DNA of 21,231 nucleotides from Saccoglossus kowalevskii (lineage: Eukaryota > Hemichordata > Enteropneusta > Harrimaniidae), in NCBI RefSeq assembly GCF_000003605.2, contig NW_003119140.1:1-21231 (forward strand), in the 5' to 3' direction. Under the pieces are notes generated by a model, which worked only from the letters and a program-made list of their open reading frames with translations, ran no database searches and was not told the origin of the DNA. Positions within the stretch are counted from its first letter, which is position 1; each line of letters opens with the position of its first letter. Both the position numbers and the translations under genes were made by a program. Below, one piece after another: positions 1 through 11,330 of the stretch.

Positions 1-8
1 CATTCAAT
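1..8. other. Irregular partial monomer at the left edge
   Basis: The first bases (CATTCAAT before CTTATC at 9) differ from the expected CAATTCAAAG by a missing A and altered end. Together with the irregular right edge this is consistent with a contig end of lower consensus quality, though eight bases allow little weight. Confidence 0.4.
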
Positions 9-748
9 CTTATCGTGTTATTAGTTATAATATGACATCACAGTGCGCAGTAAGTCGGTGATAGAAAACAATTCAAAGCTTATCATAGTGCGCGGTAAGT
101 CAGTGATAGGAAACAATTCAAAGCTTATCGTGTTATTAGTTATAATATGACATCACAGTGCCCAGTAATTCAGTTATAGAAAAGTTTTCAAAACTTATCG
201 TGTTATTAGTTATATTATGACATCACAGTGCGTGGTAAGTCAGTGATAGAAAACAATTCAAAGCTTATCGTGTTATTAGTTATAATATGACATCACAGTG
301 CGCAGTAAGTCGGTGATAGAAAACAATTCAAAGCTTATCACAGAGCGCAGTAAGTCGGATATAGAAAACAAGTCAATGCTTATCGTGTTATTAGTTATAA
401 TATGACATCACAGTGCGCAGTATGTCAGTGATAGAAAACTATTCAAAACTTATCGTGTTAGTAGTTATAATATGACATCACAGTGCGCAGTAAGTCAGTG
501 ATAGAAAACAATTCAAAGCTTATCGTGTTATTAGTTATAATTCGACATCACAGTGCGCAGTAAGTCAGTGATAGAAAACTATTCAAAACTTATCGTGTTA
601 TTAGTTATAATATGACATCACAGTGCGTAGTATGTCAGTGATAGAAAACTATTCAAAGCTTATCGTGTTATTAGTTATAATATGACATCACAGTGCGCAG
701 TAAGTCAGTGATAGAAAACTATTCAAAACTTATCGTGTTAGTAGTTAC

Positions 749-1482
749 AATATGACATCACAGTGCCCAGTAATTCAGTTATAGAAAAGTTTCAAAACTT
801 ATCGTGTTATTAGTTATAATATGAAATCACAGTGCGTGGTAAGTCAGTGATAGAAAACAATTCAAAGCTTATCGTGTTATTAGTTATAACATGACATCAC
901 AGTGCGCAGTAAGTCGGTGATAGAAAACAATTCAAAGCTTATCATAGTGCGCGGTAAGTCAGTGATAGGAAACAAGTCAAAGCTTATCGTGTTATTAGTT
1001 ATAATATGACATCACAGTGTCCAGTAATTCAGTTATAGAAAAGTTTTCAAAACTTATCGTGTTATTAGTTATAATATGACATCACAGTGCGTGGTAAGTC
1101 AGTGATAGAAAACAATTCAAAGCCTATCGTGTTATTAGTTATAATATGACATCATAGTGCGCAGTAAGTCAGTGATAGAAAACAATTCGAAGCTTATCGT
1201 GTTATTAGTTATATTATGACATCATATTGCGCAGTAAGTCAGCGATTGAAAACAATTCAAAGCTTATCGTTTTATTGGTTATAATATGACATCACAGTGC
1301 GCAGAAAGTCAGTGATTGAAAACAATTCAAAGCTTATCGTGTTATTAGTTATAATATGACATCACAGTGCGTAGTAAGTCAGTGATAGAAAACTATTCAA
1401 AACTTATTGTGTTATTAGTTATAATATGACATCACAGTGCGTAGTATGTCAGTGATAGAAAACAATTCAAAGCTTATCGTGT
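749..1482. repeat. Block duplication D1, left copy (partner 1608-2341)
   Basis: These 734 bases recur 859 bp downstream with one difference that I could find (TTATAGAAAAG at about 1037 against TTATATAAAAG at about 1896). The block contains rare variants in the same order: TATGAAATCAC, GCGTGG, TTATAACATGAC, a short TAGGAAAC unit, TGTCCAG, AGCCTATCG, TTATATTATGAC, CATATTGCG, TTTTATTGG and CTTATTGTG. Left boundary: C at 748 against T at 1607. Right boundary: T at 1483 against C at 2342. It behaves as a tandem higher-order unit of about 0.86 kb, present twice in a row here. Confidence 0.9.
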
Positions 1483-2547
1483 TATTAGTTATAATATGAC
1501 ATCATAGTGCGCAGTAAGTCGGTGATAGAAAACAATTCAAAGCTTATCATAGTGCGCGGTAAGTCAGTGATAGGAAACAATTCAAAGCTTATCGTGTTAT
1601 TAGTTATAATATGACATCACAGTGCCCAGTAATTCAGTTATAGAAAAGTTTCAAAACTTATCGTGTTATTAGTTATAATATGAAATCACAGTGCGTGGTA
1701 AGTCAGTGATAGAAAACAATTCAAAGCTTATCGTGTTATTAGTTATAACATGACATCACAGTGCGCAGTAAGTCGGTGATAGAAAACAATTCAAAGCTTA
1801 TCATAGTGCGCGGTAAGTCAGTGATAGGAAACAAGTCAAAGCTTATCGTGTTATTAGTTATAATATGACATCACAGTGTCCAGTAATTCAGTTATATAAA
1901 AGTTTTCAAAACTTATCGTGTTATTAGTTATAATATGACATCACAGTGCGTGGTAAGTCAGTGATAGAAAACAATTCAAAGCCTATCGTGTTATTAGTTA
2001 TAATATGACATCATAGTGCGCAGTAAGTCAGTGATAGAAAACAATTCGAAGCTTATCGTGTTATTAGTTATATTATGACATCATATTGCGCAGTAAGTCA
2101 GCGATTGAAAACAATTCAAAGCTTATCGTTTTATTGGTTATAATATGACATCACAGTGCGCAGAAAGTCAGTGATTGAAAACAATTCAAAGCTTATCGTG
2201 TTATTAGTTATAATATGACATCACAGTGCGTAGTAAGTCAGTGATAGAAAACTATTCAAAACTTATTGTGTTATTAGTTATAATATGACATCACAGTGCG
2301 TAGTATGTCAGTGATAGAAAACAATTCAAAGCTTATCGTGTCATTAGTTATAAAATAACATCACAGTGCGTAGTAAGTCAGTGATAGAAAACAAGTCAAA
2401 GCTTATCGTGTTATTAGTTATAATATGACATCACAGTGCGCAGTAAGTCAGTGATAGAAAACAATTCAAAACTTATCGTGTTATTAGTTATAATATGACA
2501 TCACAGTGCGCAGTAAGTCAGTGATAGAAAACAATTCAAAGCTTATC
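1374..2547. repeat. Block duplication D2, left copy (partner 6010-7183)
   Basis: About 1174 bp match 6010-7183 at a constant offset of 4636, with no mismatch that I could find by eye. The match crosses the A1/B1 boundary, so A-to-B transition and flanks moved together. It starts just after A at 1373 against G at 6009 and ends where a short monomer here (CTTATCATAG at 2542) meets a full one there (CTTATCGTG at 7178). The long identity means a recent copying event or strong conversion. Confidence 0.88.
1608..2341. repeat. Block duplication D1, right copy (partner 749-1482)
   Basis: This is the second copy of the 0.86-kb type A higher-order unit. It also belongs to a longer block (1374-2547) that reappears at 6010-7183. 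The TTATATAAAAG variant seen here is kept at 6527-6537 and at 16138-16145, whereas the left copy and 15523-15550 have TTATAGAAAAG. That single base traces which unit seeded which later copy. Confidence 0.88.
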
Positions 2548-5528
2548 ATAGTGCGCGGTAATTCAGTGATAGAAAACAATTCAAAGCTTATCGTGTCATT
2601 AGTTATAATATGACATCACAGTGCGCAGTAAGTCAGTGATAGAAAACAATTCAAAGCTTATCGTGTCATTAGTTATAAAATAACATCACAGTGCGTAGTA
2701 AGTCAGTGATAGAAAACAATTCAAAGCTTATCGTGTTATTAGTTATAATATGACATCACAGTGCGCAGTAAGTCAGTGATAGAAAACAATTCAAAACTTA
2801 TCGTGTTATTAGTTATAATATGACATCACAGTCCGCAGTAAGTCAGAGATAGAAAACAATTCAAAGCTTATCGTGTTATTAGTTATAATATGACATCACA
2901 GTGCGCAGTAAGTCAGTGATAGAAAACAATTCAAAGCTTATCGTGTTATTAGTTATAATATGACATCACAGTGCGCAGTAAGTCAGTGATAGAAAGCAAC
3001 TCAAAGCTTATCGTGTTATTAGTTATAATATGACATCACAGTGCGTAGTAAGTCAGTGATAGAAAGCAATTCAATGCTTATCGTGTTATTAGTTATAATA
3101 TGACATCAGTGCACAGTAAGTCGGTGATAGAAAACAATTCAAAGCATATCATAGTGCGTAGTAAGTCAGTGATAGAAAACAATTCAAAGTTTATCGTGTT
3201 ATTAGTTATAATATGACATCACAGTGCGCAGTAAGTCAGAGATAGAAAACAATTCAAAGCATATCACAGTGCGTAGTAAGTCAGTGATAGAAAACAATTC
3301 AAAACTTGTCGTGTTATTAGTTATAATATGACATCACAGTGCGCAGTAAGTCAGTGATAGAAAACAATTCAAAACTTGTCGTGTTATTAGTTATAATATG
3401 ACATCACAGTGCGCAGTAAGTCAGAGATAGAAAACAATTCAAAGCTTATCGTGTTATTAGTTATAATATGACATCACAGTGCGCAGTAAGTCAGTGATAG
3501 AAAACAATTCAAAGCTTATCGTGTTATTAGTTATAATATGACATCACAGTGCGTAGTAAGTCAGCGATAGAAAACAATTCAAAGCTTATCGTGTTATTAG
3601 TTATAATATGACATCACAGTGTGTAGTAAGTCAGTGATAGAAAACAATTCAAAGCTTATCGTGTCATTAGTTATAATATGACATCACAGTGCGTAGTAAG
3701 TCAGTGATAGAAAACAATTCAAAGCTTATCGTGTCATTAGTTATAATATGACATCACAGTGTGTAGTAAGTCAGTGATAGAAAACAATTCAAAGCTTATC
3801 ATAGTGCGCGGTAAGTCAGTGATAGAAAACAATTCAAAGCTTATCGTGTCATTAGTTATAATATGACATCACAGTGCGCAGTATGTCAGTGATAGAAAAC
3901 AATTCAAAGCTTATCGTGTCATTAGTTATAAAATAACATCACAGTGCGTAGTAAGTCAGTGATAGAAAACAAGTCAAAGCTTATCGTGTTATTAGTTATA
4001 ATATGACATCACAGTGCGCAGTAAGTCAGTGATAGAAAACAATTCAAAACTTATCGTGTTATTAGTTATAATATGACATCACAGTGCCAGTAAGTCAGAG
4101 ATAGAAAAAAATTCAAAGCTTATCGTGTTATTAGTTATAATATGACATCACAGTGCGCAGTAAGTCAGTGATAGAAAACAATTCAAAGCTTATCGTGTTA
4201 TTAGTTATAATATGACATCACAGTGCGCAGTAAGTCAGTGATAGAAAGCAACTCAAAGCTTATCGTGTTATTAGTTATAATATGACATCACAGTGCGTAG
4301 TAAATCAGTGATAGAAAGCAATTCAAATCTTATCGTGTTATTAGTTATAATATGACATCAGTGCACAGTAAGTCGGTGATAGAAAACAATTCAAGCTTAT
4401 CATAGTGCGCGGTAAGTCAGTGATAGAAAACAATTCAAAGTTTATCGTGTTATTAGTTATAATATGACATCACAGTGCGCAGTAAGTCAGAGATAGAAAA
4501 CAATTCAAAGCATATCATAGTGCGTAGTAAGTCAATGATAGAAAACAATTCAAAGCTTATCGTGTTATTAGTTATGATATGACATCACAGTGCGTGGTAA
4601 GTCAGTGATAGAAAACAATTCAAAGCTTATCGTGTTATTAGTTATAATATGACATCACAGTGTGTAGTAAGTCAGTGATAGAAAACAATTCAATGCTTAT
4701 CATAGTGCGCGGTAATTCAGTGATAGAAAACAATTCAAAGCTTATCGTGTCATTAGTTATAATATGACATCACAGTGCGCAGTAAGTCAGTGATAGAAAA
4801 CAATTCAAAGCTTATCGTGTCATTAGTTATAAAATAACATCACAGTGCGTAGTAAGTCAGTGATAGAAAACAATTCAAAGCTTATCGTGTTATCAGTTAT
4901 AATATGACATCACAGTGCGCAGTAAGTCAGTGATAGAAAACAATTCAAAACTTATCGTGTTATTAGTTATAATATGACATCACAGTGCGCAGTAAGTCAG
5001 AGATAGAAAACAATTCAAAGCTTATCGTGTTATTAGTTATAATATGACATCACAGTGCGCAGTAAGTCAGTGATAGAAAACAATTCAAAGCTTATCGTGT
5101 TATTAGTTATAATATGACATCACAGTGCGCAGTAAGTCAGTGATAGAAAGCAACTCAAAGCTTATCGTGTTATTAGTTATAATATGACATCACAGTGCGT
5201 AGTAAGTCAGTGATAGAAAGCAATTCAAAGCTTATCGTGTTATTAGTTATAATATGACATCACAGTGCGTAGTAAGTCAGTGATAGAAAACAATTCAAAG
5301 CTTATCGTGTTATTAGTTATAATATGACATCAGTGCACAGTAAGTCGGTGATAGAAAACAATTCAAAGCTTATCATAGTGCGCGGTAAGTCAGTGATAGA
5401 AAACAATTCAAAGTTTATCGTGTTATTAGTTATAATATGACATCACAGTGCGCAGTAAGTCAGAGATAGAAAACAATTCAAAGCATATCATAGTGCGTAG
5501 TAAGTCAGTGATAGAAAACAATTCAAAG
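2342..5528. repeat. Type B satellite domain 1
   Basis: The CAGTAATTCAGTTAT monomer is absent. The domain is built from recurrent runs in a fixed order: a GTGTCATTAG monomer with GCGCAG, a GTGTCATTAG monomer with TTATAAAATAAC and GCGTAG, a plain monomer ending TCAAAAC, one with AGAGATAG, plain ones, one with AAAGCAACTC, one with AAAGCAATTC, a 68-bp unit with ATCAGTGCACAG, then a 45-bp short unit. Partial or complete runs start near 2587, 3840 and 4741. Run lengths vary because monomers are gained or lost, so this is an irregular higher-order repeat and not a fixed multimer. Confidence 0.75.
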
Positions 5529-6029
5529 CTTATCGTGTTATTAGTTATAATATGACATCACAGTGCGCAGTAAGTCGGTGATAGAAAACAATTCAAAGCT
5601 TATCATAGTGCGCGGTAAGTCAGTGATAGGAAACAATTCAAAGCTTATCGTGTTATTAGTTATAATATGACATCACAGTGCCCAGTAATTCAGTTATAGA
5701 AAAGTTTTCAAAACTTATCGTGTTATTAGTTATAAGTTGACATCACAGAGCGTGGTAAGTCAGTGATAGAAAACAATTCAAAGCTTATCGTGTTATTAGT
5801 TATAATATGACATCACAGTGCGCAGTAAGTCGGTGATAGAAAACAATTCAAAGCTTATCATAGTGCGCGGTAAGTCAGTGATAGGAAACAATTCAAAGCT
5901 TATCGTGTTATTAGTTATAATATGACATCACAGTGTCCAGTAATTCAGTTATAGAAAAGTTTTCAAAACTTATCGTGTTATTAGTTATAATATGACATCA
6001 CAGTGCGTGGTAAGTCAGTGATAGAAAAC
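4741..6029. repeat. Block duplication D3, left copy (partner 13540-14758)
   Basis: About 1.29 kb match 13540-14758. The offset is 8799 up to about 5230 and 8729 afterwards, because this copy has one additional 70-bp monomer (about 5231-5300). A few substitutions appear in the left third (for example at 4873, 4894 and about 4924); the right part, with TTATAAGTTGAC and CACAGAGCG, looks identical. The block spans a B-to-A transition. Confidence 0.85.
5021..5090. repeat. Reference monomer matching the 70-bp consensus
   Basis: This unit matches the majority base at every position and serves as the reference for monomer coordinates. It holds two CpG sites (6-7 in ATCGTG and 38-39 in TGCGCA), three CAGT motifs at 33, 40 and 48, and palindromes TTATAA and TGCGCA. 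An imperfect dyad pairs ATCAC (30-34) with GTGAT (50-54) around 15-16 bases. Common substitutions elsewhere are T to C at 11 (GTGTCATTAG), C to T at 40 (GCGTAG), T to A at 51 (AGTCAGAGATAG), A to G at 59 (GAAAGCAA), T to C at 64 (CAACTC) and G to A at 70 (TCAAAAC, which removes the HindIII site). Confidence 0.95.
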
Positions 6030-6977
6030 TATTCAAAACTTATTGTGTTATTAGTTATAATATGACATCACAGTGCGTAGTATGTCAGTGATAGAAAACA
6101 ATTCAAAGCTTATCGTGTTATTAGTTATAATATGACATCATAGTGCGCAGTAAGTCGGTGATAGAAAACAATTCAAAGCTTATCATAGTGCGCGGTAAGT
6201 CAGTGATAGGAAACAATTCAAAGCTTATCGTGTTATTAGTTATAATATGACATCACAGTGCCCAGTAATTCAGTTATAGAAAAGTTTCAAAACTTATCGT
6301 GTTATTAGTTATAATATGAAATCACAGTGCGTGGTAAGTCAGTGATAGAAAACAATTCAAAGCTTATCGTGTTATTAGTTATAACATGACATCACAGTGC
6401 GCAGTAAGTCGGTGATAGAAAACAATTCAAAGCTTATCATAGTGCGCGGTAAGTCAGTGATAGGAAACAAGTCAAAGCTTATCGTGTTATTAGTTATAAT
6501 ATGACATCACAGTGTCCAGTAATTCAGTTATATAAAAGTTTTCAAAACTTATCGTGTTATTAGTTATAATATGACATCACAGTGCGTGGTAAGTCAGTGA
6601 TAGAAAACAATTCAAAGCCTATCGTGTTATTAGTTATAATATGACATCATAGTGCGCAGTAAGTCAGTGATAGAAAACAATTCGAAGCTTATCGTGTTAT
6701 TAGTTATATTATGACATCATATTGCGCAGTAAGTCAGCGATTGAAAACAATTCAAAGCTTATCGTTTTATTGGTTATAATATGACATCACAGTGCGCAGA
6801 AAGTCAGTGATTGAAAACAATTCAAAGCTTATCGTGTTATTAGTTATAATATGACATCACAGTGCGTAGTAAGTCAGTGATAGAAAACTATTCAAAACTT
6901 ATTGTGTTATTAGTTATAATATGACATCACAGTGCGTAGTATGTCAGTGATAGAAAACAATTCAAAGCTTATCGTGT
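5529..6977. repeat. Type A satellite domain 2
   Basis: Type A marker monomers lie near 5681, 5936, 6258 and 6513. The left part (5529-6029) is shared with domain A3 at 14258-14758, including the private variants TTATAAGTTGAC and CACAGAGCG at 5731-5751. The right part (6010-6977) is shared with domain A1 at 1374-2341 without a mismatch that I could see. The domain therefore looks like a mosaic of an A3-like left half and an A1-like right half meeting near 6010-6030. It has the same entry (after a CATATCATAG short monomer) as A3 and the same exit as A1 and A3. Confidence 0.78.
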
Positions 6978-7183
6978 CATTAGTTATAAAATAACATCAC
7001 AGTGCGTAGTAAGTCAGTGATAGAAAACAAGTCAAAGCTTATCGTGTTATTAGTTATAATATGACATCACAGTGCGCAGTAAGTCAGTGATAGAAAACAA
7101 TTCAAAACTTATCGTGTTATTAGTTATAATATGACATCACAGTGCGCAGTAAGTCAGTGATAGAAAACAATTCAAAGCTTATC
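6010..7183. repeat. Block duplication D2, right copy (partner 1374-2547)
   Basis: This is the second copy of the 1.17-kb block. It ends inside CTTATC, the six bases shared by long and short monomers, as expected if exchange resolved in sequence common to both forms. Upstream of 6010 the sequence switches to the block shared with 13540-14758, so 6010-6029 is the overlap between two copied tracts. Confidence 0.88.
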
Positions 7184-8271
7184 GTGTTATTAGTTATAAT
7201 ATGACATCACAGTGCGCAGTAAGTCAGTGATAGAAAGCAACTCAAAGCTTATCGTGTTATTAGTTATAATATGACATCACAGTGCGTAGTAAGTCAGTGA
7301 TAGAAAGCAATTCAAATCTTATCGTGTTATTAGTTATAATATGACATCAGTGCACAGTAAGTCGGTGATAGAAAACAATTCAAAGCTTATCATAGTGCGC
7401 GGTAAGTCAGTGATAGAAAACAATTCAAGGTTTATCGTGTTATTAGTTATAATATGACATCACCGTGCGCAGTAAGTCAGAGATAGAAAACAATTCAAAG
7501 CATATCATAGTGCGTAGTAAGTCAGTGATAGAAAACAATTCAAAGCTTATCGTGTTATTATTTATAATATGACATCACAGTGCGTGGTAAGTCAGTGATA
7601 GAAAACAATTCAAAGCTTATCGTGTTATTAGTTATAATATGACATCACAGTGCGCAGTAAGTCGGTGATAGAAAACAATTCAAAGCTTATCGTGTTATTA
7701 GTTATAATATGACATCACAGTGTGCAGTAAGTCAGTGATAGAAAGCAATTCAAAGCTTATTGGGTCATTAGTTATAATATGACTTCACAGTGCGCAGTAA
7801 GTCAGTGATAGAAAACAATTCAAAGCTTATCGTGTCATTAGTTATAATATGACATCACAGTGCGCAGTAAGTCAGTGATTGAAAACAATTCAAAGCTTAT
7901 CGTGTCATTAGTTATAATATGACATAACAGTGCGTAGTAAGTCAGTGATAGAAAACAATTCAAAGCTTATCGTGCTTTTTGTTATAATATGACATCATAG
8001 TGCGCAGTAAGTCAGTGATAGAAAACAATTCAAAGCTTATCGTGTCATAAGTTATAATATGACATCACAGTGCGTAGTAAGTCAGTGATAGAAAACAATT
8101 CAAAGCTTATCGTGTCATTAGTTATAAAATAACATCACAGTGCGTAGTAAGTCAGCGATAGAAAACAATTCAAAGCTTATCGTGTTATTAGTTATAATAT
8201 GACATCACAGTGCGTAGTAAGTCAGCGATAGAAAACAATTCAAAGCTTATCGTGTTATTAGTTATAATATG
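7108..8271. repeat. Block duplication D4, left copy (partner 9658-10751)
   Basis: The sequence matches at offset 2550 from 7108 to 7855, then at offset 2480 onwards, because this copy has an extra monomer with GTGATTGAAAAC (around 7862-7890). Rare markers shared in order include CACCGTGCGC (7461 and 10011), TTCAAGGTTTATC, TTATTATTTATAATATG, CTTATTGGGTC, TGACTTCACAG, GTGCTTTTTG and GTGTCATAAG. After 8271 the copies diverge by a TATGAAATCAC change here and an extra TGTGTAG monomer in the partner. Confidence 0.86.
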
Positions 8272-8429
8272 AAATCACAGTGTGTAGTAAGTCAGTGATA
8301 GAAAACAATTCAAAGCTTATCATAGTGCGCGGTAATTCAGTGATAGAAAACAATTCAAATCTTATCGTGTCATTAGTTATAATATGACATCACAGTGCGC
8401 AGTAAGTCAGTGATAGAAAACAATTCAAA
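7665..8429. repeat. Block duplication D5, left copy (partner 12844-13608)
   Basis: These 765 bases match 12844-13608 at offset 5179 with one difference found (TATGAAATCAC at 8273 against TATGACATCAC). Both keep the GTGATTGAAAAC monomer that 10215-10537 lacks. The match includes a 45-bp short unit at 8316 (13495 in the partner) and ends at A 8430 against G 13609, the common TCAAAAC/TCAAAGC polymorphism. Confidence 0.88.
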
Positions 8430-9657
8430 ACTTATCGTGTTATTAGTTATAATATGACATCACAGTCCGCAGTAAGTCAGAGATAGAAAACAATTCAAAG
8501 CTTATCGTGTTATTAGTTATAATATGACATCACAGTGCGCAGTAAGTCAGTGATAGAAAACAATTCAAAGCTTATCGTGTTATTAGTTATAATATGACAT
8601 CACAGTGCGCAGTAAGTCAGTGATAGAAAGCAACTCAAAGCTTATCGTGTTATTAGTTATAATATGACATCACAGTGCGTAGTAAGTCAGTGATAGAAAG
8701 CAATTCAAAGCTTATCGTGTTATTAGTTATAATATGACATCAGTGCACAGTAAGTCGGTGATAGAAAACAATTCAAAGCTTATCGTGTTATTAGTTATAA
8801 TATGACATCACAGTGCACAGTAAGTCGGTGATAGAAAAACAATTCAAAGCATATCATAGTGCGTAGTAAGTCAGTGATAGAAAGCAATTCAAAGCTTATC
8901 GTGTTATTAGTTATAATATGACATCAGTGCACAGTAAGTCGGTGATAGAAAACAATTCAAAGCATATCATAGTGCGTAGTAAGTCAGTGATAGAAAACAA
9001 TTCAAAGTTTATCGTGTTATTAGTTATAATATGACATCACAGTGCGCAGTAAGTCAGAGATAGAAAACAATTCAAAGCATATCATAGTGCGTAGTAAGTC
9101 AATGATAGAAAACAATTCAAAGCTTATCGTGTTATTAGTTATAATATGACATCACAGTGCGTGGTAAGTCAGTGATAGAAAACAATTCAAAGCTTATCGT
9201 TTTATTAGTTATAATATGACATCACAGTGCGTAGTAAGTCAGCGATAGAAAACAATTCAAAGCTTATCGTGTTATTAGTTATAATATGACATCACAGTGT
9301 GTAGTAAGTCAGTGATAGAAAACAATTCAAAGCTTATCATAGTGCGCGGTAATTCAGTGATAGAAAACAATTCAAAGCTTATCGTGTCATTAGTTATAAT
9401 ATGACATCACAGTGCGCAGTAAGTCAGTGATAGAAAACAATTCAAAGCTTATCGTGTCATTAGTTATAAAATAACATCACAGTGCGTAGTAAGTCAGTGA
9501 TAGAAAACAATTCAAAGCTTATCGTGTTATTAGTTATAATATGACATCACAGTGCGCAGTAAGTCAGTGATAGAAAACAATTCAAAACTTATCGTGTTAT
9601 TAGTTATAATATGACATCACAGTGCGCAGTAAGTCAGAGATAGAAAACAATTCAAAG

Positions 9658-10751
9658 CTTATCGTGTTATTAGTTATAATATGACATCACAGTGCGCAGT
9701 AAGTCAGTGATAGAAAACAATTCAAAGCTTATCGTGTTATTAGTTATAATATGACATCACAGTGCGCAGTAAGTCAGTGATAGAAAGCAACTCAAAGCTT
9801 ATCGTGTTATTAGTTATAATATGACATCACAGTGCGTAGTAAGTCAGTGATAGAAAGCAATTCAAATCTTATCGTGTTATTAGTTATAATATGACATCAG
9901 TGCACAGTAAGTCGGTGATAGAAAACAATTCAAAGCTTATCATAGTGCGCGGTAAGTCAGTGATAGAAAACAATTCAAGGTTTATCGTGTTATTAGTTAT
10001 AATATGACATCACCGTGCGCAGTAAGTCAGAGATAGAAAACAATTCAAAGCATATCATAGTGCGTAGTAAGTCAGTGATAGAAAACAATTCAAAGCTTAT
10101 CGTGTTATTATTTATAATATGACATCACAGTGCGTGGTAAGTCAGTGATAGAAAACAATTCAAAGCTTATCGTGTTATTAGTTATAATATGACATCACAG
10201 TGCGCAGTAAGTCGGTGATAGAAAACAATTCAAAGCTTATCGTGTTATTAGTTATAATATGACATCACAGTGTGCAGTAAGTCAGTGATAGAAAGCAATT
10301 CAAAGCTTATTGGGTCATTAGTTATAATATGACTTCACAGTGCGCAGTAAGTCAGTGATAGAAAACAATTCAAAGCTTATCGTGTCATTAGTTATAATAT
10401 GACATAACAGTGCGTAGTAAGTCAGTGATAGAAAACAATTCAAAGCTTATCGTGCTTTTTGTTATAATATGACATCATAGTGCGCAGTAAGTCAGTGATA
10501 GAAAACAATTCAAAGCTTATCGTGTCATAAGTTATAATATGACATCACAGTGCGTAGTAAGTCAGTGATAGAAAACAATTCAAAGCTTATCGTGTCATTA
10601 GTTATAAAATAACATCACAGTGCGTAGTAAGTCAGCGATAGAAAACAATTCAAAGCTTATCGTGTTATTAGTTATAATATGACATCACAGTGCGTAGTAA
10701 GTCAGCGATAGAAAACAATTCAAAGCTTATCGTGTTATTAGTTATAATATG
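9658..10751. repeat. Block duplication D4, right copy (partner 7108-8271)
   Basis: This is the second copy of the 1.1-kb block, lacking the GTGATTGAAAAC monomer. The left boundary is G at 9657 (TCAAAGC) against A at 7107 (TCAAAAC). Its middle part, 10215-10537, is found again at 17974-18296 (offset 7759), also without the GTGATTG unit, so that third copy derives from this form and not from 7665-8429. Confidence 0.85.
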
Positions 10752-11260
10752 ACATCACAGTGTGTAGTAAGTCAGCGATAGAAAACAATTCAAAGCTTAT
10801 CGTGTTATTAGTTATAATATGACATCACAGTGTGTAGTAAGTCAGTGATAGAAAACAATTCAAAGCTTATCATAGTGCGCGGTAATTCAGTGATAGAAAA
10901 CAATTCAAATCTTATCGTGTCATTAGTTATAATATGACATCACAGTGCGCAGTAAGTCAGTGATAGAAAACAATTCAAAGCTTATCGTGTCATTAGTTAT
11001 AAAATAACATCACAGTGCGTAGTAAGTCAGTGATAGAAAACAACTCAAAGCTTATCGTGTTATTAGTTATAATATGACATCACAGTGCGCAGTAAGTCAG
11101 AGATAGAAAACAATTCAAAGCTTATCGTGTTATTAGTTATAATATGACATCACAGTGCGCAGTAAGTCAGTGATAGAAAACAATTCAAAGCTTATCGTGT
11201 CATTAGTTATAAAATAACATCACAGTGCGTAGTAAGTCAGTGATAGAAAACAACTCAAAG

Positions 11261-11330
11261 CTTATCGTGTTATTAGTTATAATATGACAGTACAGTGCGC
11301 GGTTATTCAGTGATAGAAAACAATTCAAAT
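11261..11330. repeat. Chimeric full-length monomer with a short-monomer tail
   Basis: This 70-bp unit has a normal left half (TTATAATATGAC), then GACAGTACAGTG instead of GACATCACAGTG, then GCGCGGTTATTC. The GCGCGG tail is otherwise a mark of the 45-bp short monomers, and GCGCGGTTATTC recurs only in the short unit at 18695. The following unit starts after TCAAAT, as after the short unit at 10866. It sits where the type B run normally has a short unit. It looks like a short unit whose missing 25 bp were put back by recombination, with a small scar (TC to GT at 30-31). Confidence 0.7.

Larger units (their letters stand above)
1..2341. repeat. Type A satellite domain 1 (truncated at left edge)
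   Basis: This domain is marked by a divergent monomer whose right half reads CAGTAATTCAGTTAT followed by AAAAGTTTTC (or AAAAGTTTC, one base shorter). It is seen near 161, 760, 1019, 1621 and 1878. Other frequent variants are GCGTGG, TTATAACATGAC, TATGAAATCAC, AGCCTATCG and 45-bp short monomers with TAGGAAAC. The domain ends where TTATTAG changes to TCATTAG at 2341/2342, the same exit used by domains A2 (6977) and A3 (16585). Positions 9 to about 345 correspond to 5529-5865 at an offset of 5520, so the window starts in the phase in which domain A2 starts. Confidence 0.8.

Noticed and set aside
5021-5090. Hairpin-forming RNA gene or terminator within the monomer
   Set aside because: The best dyad is five base pairs (ATCAC with GTGAT) around a loop of about 15 bases, with no following T run. 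That is too weak to call.
5731-5751. TTATAAGTTGAC/CACAGAGCG as a distinct element
   Set aside because: It is an ordinary 70-bp monomer with a few substitutions, found again at 14461-14480 because the whole block was duplicated; it is useful as a marker but not a separate feature.
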